Of a DNA stretch of 64,000 bases, positions 58,513 through 64,000 are shown in pieces. The notes beneath the pieces are model-generated. The model was not told where the DNA came from, did not search any database, and worked only from the letters and a program-made list of their open reading frames with translations. This DNA is from a virus, in the IMG/VR virus record IMGVR_UViG_3300005732_000005, positions 62,001 to 126,000 of that record. One strand, written 5' to 3'. The position numbers and the translations under genes were made by a program. The first letter of the stretch is position 1. Each line of letters begins with the position of its first letter.

Positions 58513-58939
58513 TCTCCCACTCCTTAAACTGTTCTTCCAAGAACTCTACTGCATAAGGATCATTTGTTTGGAAACTACTATTGGAAAGCAATTCTTTGCA
58601 GAAACCCTCCAATACAGAAAATTTATCTTCAACAGGTGTTTTTGCCGAAGGTAGTTTATCTTTATAGTCTCCCCATTTAGGATTCCAATCTTTCCCAATA
58701 ATCAATCGTGCTCGCCAGTCTGACATATCCGCATAACGACCACTTTCATCAACAATAGTTACACTTACAGAATCAATTCCATCTACATGACGTTCAATCT
58801 GTTCTTGGATTTCTGCTGCTTGTGAAAGGCATTCTTTGATGGTACGTGACATACCTCCCATACTAATACATCCAAAATCACCTGCACTTTTAGGAGTGAG
58901 TTCTAAAGTAAAATCGAAACACACCATTTTTGTCATCAT
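58505..58939 (-). CDS. Hypothetical protein, 144 aa
   Basis: GGTGATGAG region ahead of tandem ATGs at 58939/58936. LTPKSAGDFGCISMGGMSRT, helix CLSQAAEIQEQIERHVDGID, then beta VSVTIVDESGRYADMSDWRA. Not recognised. Confidence 0.5.
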   Translation of the reverse strand: MMTKMVCFDFTLELTPKSAGDFGCISMGGMSRTIKECLSQAAEIQEQIERHVDGIDSVSVTIVDESGRYADMSDWRARLIIGKDWNPKWGDYKDKLPSAKTPVEDKFSVLEGFCKELLSNSSFQTNDPYAVEFLEEQFKEWESE

Positions 58940-58948
58940 AATAACTCA

Positions 58949-59107
58949 TCACCTTCTTCCTCCACTATCAATACATTTCTTGCACATCACTTTATCAAAA
59001 GCTTTCCCCGTTAACAAGGAACTCTTTCCACAATAGTCACATTTTCTTCTAACACTCACTATTGCTAAGAGGAAAACTGTTATACAAATAAGAGCTACGA
59101 TACTCAT
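58949..59107 (-). CDS. Membrane-anchored zinc-finger protein, 52 aa
   Basis: ATG at 59107 immediately after the previous stop. Residues 2-18 (SIVALICITVFLLAIVS) form a membrane helix, then CDYC and CKKC knuckles 20 residues apart. Ends IDSGGRR. No related gene known to me. Confidence 0.55.
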   Translation of the reverse strand: MSIVALICITVFLLAIVSVRRKCDYCGKSSLLTGKAFDKVMCKKCIDSGGRR

Positions 59108-59108
59108 A

Positions 59109-59309
59109 TTACATTCCCAAAGCTGTCATAAACATTCGGAAAATAAAGGATGCCACAACTAAAAATACCACTATCACTACAGGTAGTGCAAAGAATAAAA
59201 TAAATGTAGTACACACCTTATCACTTAAATTATCTTCGTTGTGGTAACTTATAACTAAGCATATACAAAACCATACGCAACCTATAATAGCAATACTTTG
59301 CTCATCCAT
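59109..59309 (-). CDS. Membrane protein, 66 aa
   Basis: ATG at 59309 with GGAGG upstream, TGATG overlap with the previous gene. Two helices (SIAIIGCVWFCICLVISY; FILFFALPVVIVVFLVVASF). Unknown function. Confidence 0.55.
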   Translation of the reverse strand: MDEQSIAIIGCVWFCICLVISYHNEDNLSDKVCTTFILFFALPVVIVVFLVVASFIFRMFMTALGM

Positions 59310-59491
59310 CACACAACCTCCAACCTATTCACTTCAGCAAGCTTCTCTTTTGCATCTTCAACCTCTTGTTCAAGTTCACGGATCTCTAACTTCAGATTAC
59401 GAACCTTGTCAGCATATGTATCAATAGTGAAACGACAACGTTGTGTGATACGAATCTTCTCTTCTTTGGTGATAGTTTTAACATTACTCAT
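59309..59491 (-). CDS. Coiled-coil protein, 60 aa
   Basis: ATG at 59491 overlapping the previous stop, GGGAGAG upstream. Heptads in VRNLKLEIRELEQEVEDAKE. Probably self-associates or forms a partner interface. Confidence 0.6.
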   Translation of the reverse strand: MSNVKTITKEEKIRITQRCRFTIDTYADKVRNLKLEIRELEQEVEDAKEKLAEVNRLEVV

Positions 59492-59658
59492 CAAATCTCT
59501 CCCTCTTTAATCATCTTAACGATTTTACTAATTTCTGCAGCAATTCCTGTTTCTGGCAGGGTGTCTGTATTATGGATAAGCTCACCATCTCGGTATACAT
59601 ATAAACAATGACCATATTGCTGAATGACACAATCCTTATAAATTTGAATATTGTGCAT
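59491..59658 (-). CDS. Hypothetical protein, 55 aa
   Basis: ATG at 59658 with GGAGGGAAGG upstream, TGATG overlap with the next gene. Begins MHNIQIYKDCVIQQYGHCLY and has HNTDTLPETGIAAEIS. Better supported than the overlapping longer frame in another register. Confidence 0.6.
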   Translation of the reverse strand: MHNIQIYKDCVIQQYGHCLYVYRDGELIHNTDTLPETGIAAEISKIVKMIKEGEI

Positions 59659-59895
59659 CTACCTTCCCTCCTCAAAACGTTCTTCCGAAATAACACCTAT
59701 ATCACTATTCATACACTCCAAAACTACCTCACTAGGATAATGTCCATGAGTAGATTTAAAATCCTCTTGAACACTTACTCTCAGCCAATCCTTTGCAAGA
59801 GCTTCACCTTTATCAGTCCACTTCTGAGGAGGTAACTCTACCTCAATCCCAATCTTCTTGTCAACAACTTTCACTTTAAAAATATATTCTTTCAC
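59659..59895 (-). CDS. Hypothetical protein, 78 aa
   Basis: GTG at 59895 with GAGGAGGATGT upstream. Beta then helix (IFKVKVVDKKIGIEVELPPQ, EALAKDWLRVSVQEDF). Not recognised. GTGA coupling upstream. Confidence 0.55.
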   Translation of the reverse strand: MKEYIFKVKVVDKKIGIEVELPPQKWTDKGEALAKDWLRVSVQEDFKSTHGHYPSEVVLECMNSDIGVISEERFEEGR

Positions 59896-60257
59896 ACATC
59901 CTCCTCAAACCCTCTCAAACACTCCTGACGCTTCTTATGTTTCTTTAAGGAACGTTCGTCCTTTCCACAAGAGATATCCTCTCCAGAAGCTTCCTGCTTA
60001 CTAGAATTAATCTTTTCTAGTATGTTTTCCTTAAAAGGTTTATATGTATCCCCTTGTTCAGCCATCCCTGCCAAATAAATCATCCCTTTCTTAGACAACA
60101 CTTTCAGCATCTCATATTGCCAAGCGTTATACTTTCTTTTGAGGTAGGACATTATTTGCAAGTTCTTCTTTGCAATAGAAAGTTGACTCTTGAGAGCAGT
60201 GTTATCTTCTTCAAGTTCACGGATTCTCTCTAGGTAATGTTCGTTCTTCATAGACAT
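59892..60257 (-). CDS. Coiled-coil protein, 121 aa
   Basis: Start at the ATG 60257, seven bases after AGGAG; nearby ATGs at 60263 and 60251 are possible. LERIRELEEDNTALKSQLSI then YNAWQYEMLKVLSKKGMIYL and a Lys-rich tail. Not recognised. Confidence 0.5.
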   Translation of the reverse strand: MSMKNEHYLERIRELEEDNTALKSQLSIAKKNLQIMSYLKRKYNAWQYEMLKVLSKKGMIYLAGMAEQGDTYKPFKENILEKINSSKQEASGEDISCGKDERSLKKHKKRQECLRGFEEDV

Positions 60258-60267
60258 ACTCATTCTC

Positions 60268-60564
60268 CTACAATTTAATTGTTTCAAGGTTATTTGTCTT
60301 CAATTTACGCATCAGTTCTTCAAATGTCAAGTCCGAAAGTTCATCCCCATCAGGGTTTATTTTCTTGAGCTTATCTTCTGAACAAGCGATAATATTCCCC
60401 TCTTTAGTTGTGAATGGTAAGAACCAACCAAATTCGTAATCGTTTTTTAACGGGTTATAATATTTACTAGATTCATTCAGTACAAACCTCTTACCTAACA
60501 AACTCTTGTTTTTGTGCTGATGAACATAAATAATCTCCACCAAATCACCTTTCTTGAATTTCAT
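60268..60564 (-). CDS. Hypothetical protein, 98 aa (KOW/SH3-like N-terminus)
   Basis: ATG at 60564 with GGAGGAAGAAATA upstream. MKFKKGDLVEIIYVHQHKNK, then LLGKRFVL resembles a small barrel with the G-D-x-V-x-I motif; C-terminal helix DLTFEELMRKLKTNNL. Function unknown. Confidence 0.55.
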   Translation of the reverse strand: MKFKKGDLVEIIYVHQHKNKSLLGKRFVLNESSKYYNPLKNDYEFGWFLPFTTKEGNIIACSEDKLKKINPDGDELSDLTFEELMRKLKTNNLETIKL

Positions 60565-60797
60565 TATTTCTTCCTCCAAAGTTTCTTATTTTGTTGCTGC
60601 TTCACCCAAAAATGTTCTTCTTCTAGTATACCGTCTTTTGGTAGAAGGAGTGTAACCGAGTCACATATCAATCCTTCTTCAGGAATACCTACAACCACTA
60701 CCTCTTTTCCCGCAACCTTTAGTGCAGTAATAATATCTTCTGAGTAAACAACATCCTCATCTGCTGTAAAACTTACATAAATCTTTTCTTCGTACAT
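60564..60797 (-). CDS. Hypothetical protein, 77 aa
   Basis: ATG at 60797 with GGAGGAAATAATT upstream. Alpha/beta (IYVSFTADEDVVYSEDIITA, VVVVGIPEEGLICDSVTLLL). First gene of the leftward unit under the promoter at 60827-60855. Confidence 0.6.
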   Translation of the reverse strand: MYEEKIYVSFTADEDVVYSEDIITALKVAGKEVVVVGIPEEGLICDSVTLLLPKDGILEEEHFWVKQQQNKKLWRKK

Positions 60798-60826
60798 AAT
60801 TATTTCCTCCAATCAACTTGCCAACA

Positions 60827-60855
60827 AATCTATCTCACAAATATTCCTGTGTCAA
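60827..60855 (-). promoter_or_regulatory. Promoter TTGACA - 17 bp - TAGATT (minus strand)
   Basis: TTGACA at 60855-60850 and TAGATT at 60832-60827. Divergent from the + promoter at 60946; together they mark a switch of direction. Confidence 0.75.
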
Positions 60856-60945
60856 ATATTATTTTCGGTAAACTTTAATTTACTTATAAATGTTTTGTAA
60901 GAGGTATTCCTCTTAAAGTAAAATATATTTTCCCAAGTAAAGTTG

Positions 60946-60973
60946 TTGACAAGGAGAATATGTTTGGTAAGAT
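60946..60973 (+). promoter_or_regulatory. Promoter TTGACA - 16 bp - TAAGAT
   Basis: TTGACA at 60946, TAAGAT at 60968. Start near 60980, 27 bp before the ATG at 61007. Confidence 0.7.
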
Positions 60974-61006
60974 GTGTCTTGTTGAAACGAATTAGGAGAG
61001 TAAATA

Positions 61007-61405
61007 ATGATGAATAAACAATTAATACACAACAGCATACAGTGCCCTGATGGAACTATCCTTGTGTCTAAACACAGGTATGATTTTAAACAGCACATTC
61101 AAGAAGATGGAAGAGAGTACTTTGTAGATGGAGGAGTAGATTATCAAAGAGTAGGTCACTCCGATGACGAGTGGATTAATCTATCAGTGTATGTAGGTGA
61201 TGCACATGGCAAAATTAGAGAAGTTTTCACTTGGACTAGACAACTAGACGCCAACGGAAATGTATTACCAGAACCAGAAGTTGTTTTATTAAAAGATATT
61301 ACTGATGACCACCTGAACGCTTTGGTAGAATGGACTCTTGACGGATATCCTGATTATATCAATAGTGTTTTTGTTGAAGAAGTTAACTGGAGAAAGGGAG
61401 AATAA
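61007..61405 (+). CDS. Hypothetical protein, 132 aa
   Basis: AGGAGAG ahead of ATG ATG (61007/61010). IQCPDGTILVSKHRYDFKQH, then GGVDYQRVGHSDDEWINLSV; acidic C-terminal half. Resembles small proteins of unknown function carried in phage early regions. Not recognised. Confidence 0.55.
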   Translation: MMNKQLIHNSIQCPDGTILVSKHRYDFKQHIQEDGREYFVDGGVDYQRVGHSDDEWINLSVYVGDAHGKIREVFTWTRQLDANGNVLPEPEVVLLKDITDDHLNALVEWTLDGYPDYINSVFVEEVNWRKGE

Positions 61406-61408
61406 GTA

Positions 61409-61816
61409 ATGAATATCAAAGAATTTTACACAGCAAATTTTAAGCAACAAGTGGAAGAAAGAAATAAACCTATCGACACAACTCAGCTTCAATTAGATAG
61501 TGTCCAACTATTTATGGAACAACTTGGGTATAAATTGCACCACCCTCAAAAAGATTACCCTTCTCTATGGAAAGGTTTTATTAGAAAGGTTGATATTGAA
61601 GGCGTGTTGTTACCAAAGTGCCTGAGTTTTCAATACACCTGTCGTTTACATAACGCTGTTACAGAGAAAGAGTACCAGTTTACAGGTGCAGTAGCTAATT
61701 TCCCTGTAAACGTACTTATTTCCGCTTGCAAAGCTAAATTAGTTGAAAAAGTTTATTTACAACGAAAAGGTAAAAGTGTTAAAGTACAACAACATTGGGT
61801 AAAATTAGTAGATTAG
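61409..61816 (+). CDS. Hypothetical protein, 135 aa
   Basis: AGGGAGAA ahead of the ATG, 3 bp after the previous stop. Ends in a basic segment (LVEKVYLQRKGKSVKVQQHW). Not recognised. Confidence 0.55.
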   Translation: MNIKEFYTANFKQQVEERNKPIDTTQLQLDSVQLFMEQLGYKLHHPQKDYPSLWKGFIRKVDIEGVLLPKCLSFQYTCRLHNAVTEKEYQFTGAVANFPVNVLISACKAKLVEKVYLQRKGKSVKVQQHWVKLVD

Positions 61817-61828
61817 GAGATGCTTATT

Positions 61829-62047
61829 ATGAGTAACAGGTTAGATATTAAGATTTTAGGTGTGACTGTATGACATCATTTCAATATGATCAGTGAACAT
61901 ACGAAAGATAAGGGTAATTTAGATTGGAACTTGTTAGTGAATAGTGGTACACAGATTGTAACAAGAGAAGTTTGGGGGCATACTTATGAAATTGTTTTTA
62001 GTTATTGCCCTTATGAGGAAATTCTTATAGCAGAGTGTGTAAGATGA
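61829..62047 (+). pseudogene. Small gene interrupted by an in-frame TGA
   Basis: ATG at 61829 with AGGAG upstream. After MSNRLDIKILGVTV an in-frame TGA (61871-61873) occurs, but the same frame stays open for 57 more codons (HHFNMISEHTKDKGN, then ...VWGHTYEIVFSYCP and ending AECVR) to a stop that overlaps the next gene by ATGA. Either a recent nonsense mutation (one base from TGG) or UGA readthrough; context UGAC is leaky. Confidence 0.55.
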
Positions 62048-62256
62048 AAATTAAACAAACATACGTCAGAACCTTTAACCCTGCAGAAGCCTCCTATGCA
62101 AGTATCAGGACTGCAGCATGGTATCCTGTCACAAAAGCTGGTGTTTGGGGTGGAGGTAGAATAGTCAATAACAATGGCGAGGTATATTATATAGATTTGC
62201 ATAGTGTAGAAGTATGCCCTTATTGGGAAATTAAAACTGTGGAGGTGGAGTTGTGA
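62044..62256 (+). CDS. Hypothetical protein, 70 aa
   Basis: ATG at 62044 overlapping the previous stop. MKIKQTYVRTFNPAEASYAS, then WYPVTKAGVWGGGRIVNNNG. Not recognised. Confidence 0.5.
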   Translation: MKIKQTYVRTFNPAEASYASIRTAAWYPVTKAGVWGGGRIVNNNGEVYYIDLHSVEVCPYWEIKTVEVEL

Positions 62257-62768
62257 AAATGAAACACTTCCTTACAATATTACTTATCTTCTCAGGAATG
62301 TCTATGGCAAAAGATTGTTCTAAGTGGTATGATTTATCAGATGAACAAAGATATCGTCTCCAGTGGGCATATAGCTATGGTAAACAGTATGATCTAGGGT
62401 GGAGTATGTCTTCAATAGCGTGGCACGAATCTAAGGCAGGGGTGTATAAAGTCAACAGTAATTCTCAAGACTATGGCATCTTCCAAGTGAATATTACTAC
62501 GGCAAGCGACATCTTGGGGGTGTCAGGTTATTGGAATAAGCAAGCCCTTATTACAAGAATGGTTGTTGATGATGAGTTTAATGCTTACTTAGCTCTACAC
62601 GTATTGCAACATTTCCAGAAAACAAGAAAGTCTTGGAAGAGTGTTATTAGGTCATACAATGAAGGTAACAAATGGCTAAGGGATGAAAAATCTTCAAAGA
62701 AAAGTCTTGACTATTACCAAAAGATACGTAACAATGTGGTTACTTTGAGACAGTGTAGTGGATTTTAA
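62253..62768 (+). CDS. Lytic transglycosylase with signal peptide (candidate endolysin)
   Basis: 171 codons; GTG at 62253 with GGAGG upstream (an ATG two codons later is also possible). Residues 3-20 (MKHFLTILLIFSGMSMA) are a signal peptide or SAR-like anchor. Catalytic domain: AWHESKAG with the Glu, then SQDYGIFQVN and IRSYNEGNKWLRD, the E-S, [YF]-G-[IL]-[FM]-Q and [YA]-N-G series of SLT-type enzymes. Cuts peptidoglycan. Sec export would allow holin-independent release or use as an entry enzyme. Confidence 0.75.
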   Translation: MKMKHFLTILLIFSGMSMAKDCSKWYDLSDEQRYRLQWAYSYGKQYDLGWSMSSIAWHESKAGVYKVNSNSQDYGIFQVNITTASDILGVSGYWNKQALITRMVVDDEFNAYLALHVLQHFQKTRKSWKSVIRSYNEGNKWLRDEKSSKKSLDYYQKIRNNVVTLRQCSGF

Positions 62769-62777
62769 GGGGAGCAA

Positions 62778-62849
62778 ATGTACCACTTAGCAATAAAACA
62801 ACTTTACAAACAACAATCTGAACAACAGAAAACTTTAGAGGAGAAATAA
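62778..62849 (+). CDS. Possible 23-residue peptide
   Basis: ATG at 62778 preceded by GGGGAG, stop TAA 3 bp before the next gene. Gln/Lys-rich (MYHLAIKQLYKQQSEQQKTL). May only carry the ribosome binding site of the next gene (GAGGAG inside its last codons). Confidence 0.4.
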   Translation: MYHLAIKQLYKQQSEQQKTLEEK

Positions 62850-62852
62850 CTT

Positions 62853-63209
62853 ATGGCGGATTATGATTACAACTTAGCAAAACAAACTATTCAGAAATAT
62901 TCAGACCTACTGGAAGAAGCATCGCTTGGTATGGCAGAAGATTGGTTTTGGACAGCAGAAACTGTTTACGAAGAAGGTGTGTTTAAAATTAATTTAGATG
63001 AAGAAAATCTAATGATTGCAGGTATCGGGGGATCTACTTGGGCAACACCTACATTAAGCTTAAAGTTTAAAGATGGCTCGGAAAAACTACTACCTTGTTA
63101 TACAGGTGAAACAGATATTACTAAACGTCCTGAATGGTTAGAATTAGGTTGTTTGTCACAGCCTTGCCAAGATGAAATGGATAAGAAGCTAGGTAAGTAC
63201 TTAAACTAA
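62853..63209 (+). CDS. Hypothetical protein, 118 aa
   Basis: GAGGAGAAATAACTT ahead of the ATG. NLAKQTIQKYSDLLEEASLG, then LMIAGIGGSTWATPTLSLKF. Not recognised. Confidence 0.55.
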   Translation: MADYDYNLAKQTIQKYSDLLEEASLGMAEDWFWTAETVYEEGVFKINLDEENLMIAGIGGSTWATPTLSLKFKDGSEKLLPCYTGETDITKRPEWLELGCLSQPCQDEMDKKLGKYLN

Positions 63210-63223
63210 AGGAGAAATAGATT

Positions 63224-63478
63224 ATGGAATTCTTGAAATACCTGTACTTTAGTTTTAACCCTTTCCACAAACCAAGATTTAAAATTGGTGACAAGGTGCA
63301 AGAGAAGCCTAAGATTGTTTTTGAGGAGGAGGTTGTAGATTACAAAAAGATTCGCACAATAGCAAATATCTCCACTTGTGGAAAACATTATAAACTTTAT
63401 GATTTTATGGAATGTGAATCAAAATCTTCTGTAGCTTACACCGATGCAACACACCGACTAGTTGAGGAGGAGAAATAA
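63224..63478 (+). CDS. Hypothetical protein, 84 aa
   Basis: AGGAGAAATAGATT ahead of the ATG. N-terminal aromatic stretch (MEFLKYLYFSFNPFHKPRFK), then RFKIGDKVQEKPKIVFEEEV, a barrel-like G-D-x-V motif. Not recognised. Confidence 0.55.
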   Translation: MEFLKYLYFSFNPFHKPRFKIGDKVQEKPKIVFEEEVVDYKKIRTIANISTCGKHYKLYDFMECESKSSVAYTDATHRLVEEEK

Positions 63479-63479
63479 T

Positions 63480-63755
63480 ATGAATTTCAAAGAAAAACTG
63501 CAGTCAATCTACACAGCACCTTCTGAAGAAGAGATCCTTGATATGCAAGACTTTCTTCATCGACACGTAGAATATTGTTTTAAAGAGGGTGTTGATTCAA
63601 GAAGAATTCTTATTTCAAGTGAAGAATTTATGAGGAATGATATTGACTCGAAGAAGTTTATCAAGTATCTTGAACAGGAAGATATCGAGCACGAAGTTGG
63701 TAGGACAAATGCTTTGAGTAAAATTGAGAATGTTGTGATTGATTTGGAGGTGTAA
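63480..63755 (+). CDS. Hypothetical protein, 91 aa
   Basis: ATG at 63480 with GAGGAGGAG upstream. Helical and acidic (SEEEILDMQDFLHRHVEYCF, SRRILISSEEFMRNDIDSKK). Not recognised. Confidence 0.55.
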   Translation: MNFKEKLQSIYTAPSEEEILDMQDFLHRHVEYCFKEGVDSRRILISSEEFMRNDIDSKKFIKYLEQEDIEHEVGRTNALSKIENVVIDLEV

Positions 63756-63758
63756 GAG

Positions 63759-64000
63759 ATGAGTACAGAGAAGAAATATTTATCAGATGGTCGTAAAGTT
63801 GTAGTTATTGGCTCTATCAACAAAACAGAATATATTGTGCAAGAGGTGTATGTTACTGAGGATGGTAGTGAGATCCCAAGTGGTGAAAACTTTACAGCAA
63901 AGAATCTTCTTGATGAACCAGCTAAATCTTGGAAAGAGAAAGAAGCTGAGAAAATTGAGAAACAATTAGAGGATTGGAAACTTGAGAAAAAGAAGCTTGA
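63759..64000 (+). CDS. Hypothetical protein, 5' part cut by window edge
   Basis: ATG at 63759 with GGAGG in the end of the preceding gene; frame open to base 64000 (80 codons). Begins MSTEKKYLSDGRKVVVIGSI, has a short beta region (EYIVQEVYVTEDGSEIPSG) and turns into a Lys/Glu coiled coil. Confidence 0.55.
   Translation, partial: MSTEKKYLSDGRKVVVIGSINKTEYIVQEVYVTEDGSEIPSGENFTAKNLLDEPAKSWKEKEAEKIEKQLEDWKLEKKKL

Noticed and set aside
59511-59696. 61-codon ORF on the - strand
   Set aside because: A 55-codon frame in another register (59491-59658) has a perfect ribosome binding site and T-G-A-T-G coupling; the longer frame has neither.
1-64000. CRISPR arrays, insertion sequences, rRNA genes, attachment sites
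   Set aside because: No regularly spaced repeats, transposase motifs, rRNA-like segments or direct-repeat core next to an integrase were seen.

Overview
The window is a segment of a tailed double-stranded DNA phage genome (Caudoviricetes) with a contractile tail, i.e. a myovirus. It carries a lambda-gpE-type capsid protein, tail sheath and tube, a gp25/gpJ-type baseplate, a T7-like replisome (family A polymerase, primase-helicase, SSB, RNase H) and dozens of small phage-type genes. The DNA is AT-rich, ribosome binding sites are Shine-Dalgarno type, signal peptides and the lipobox look Gram-negative, and promoters look sigma70-like. A marine gammaproteobacterial host such as Vibrio or a relative is plausible but cannot be shown from this window. 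No integrase, rRNA or CRISPR array was seen. One tRNA T-arm-like sequence (57709-57728) was noticed and rejected.

Layout. (1) 1-3.3 kb, + strand: end of the prohead protease, scaffold, decoration protein, major capsid protein and a HeH-like protein. (2) 3.3-19.7 kb: large fibre or virion proteins, three tandem His-x-His collar-type proteins, and a convergent pair that includes a 2-oxoglutarate oxygenase. (3) 19.7-25.6 kb: a GIY-YIG-like zinc-finger protein, a GC-richer adaptor-like gene and several exported or membrane proteins. (4) 25.6-32.4 kb, - strand: small early-type genes, a winged-helix/TV-Pol-like polymerase protein coupled to a ribbon-helix-helix protein, an XRE regulator, a TM2 protein and an antirepressor. 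(5) 32.5-45.4 kb, + strand: neck, tail terminator, sheath, tube, frameshifted tail chaperone, tape measure, baseplate hub, spike and wedge, and a fibre. (6) 45.5-55.9 kb, - strand: SSB, HNH protein, LAGLIDADG/Hint protein, a DNA polymerase split into three exons, primase-helicase and RNase HI. (7) 56-60.8 kb, - strand: about 18 overlapping small genes. A gene-poor gap at 57.63-57.80 kb holds a strongly structured, probably transcribed RNA. (8) 61-64 kb, + strand: small genes, one broken by an in-frame TGA, and a signal-peptide lytic transglycosylase.

Regulation seems to use two promoter styles. An extended -10 of the form TGTTATAAT recurs ahead of structural and some regulatory genes. A TTGACA -35 with a 17-18 bp spacer recurs ahead of early and replication genes on the - strand. 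Gene blocks are separated by clear hairpin terminators. The most unusual items are the structured RNA, the TV-Pol-like protein with its RHH partner, and a DNA polymerase whose two ORF-less introns interrupt catalytic motifs B and C exactly, next to a free-standing homing-endonuclease-like gene. Several genes too short for routine ORF calling (21-58 codons, perfect ribosome binding sites, 4-bp overlaps) are listed individually.
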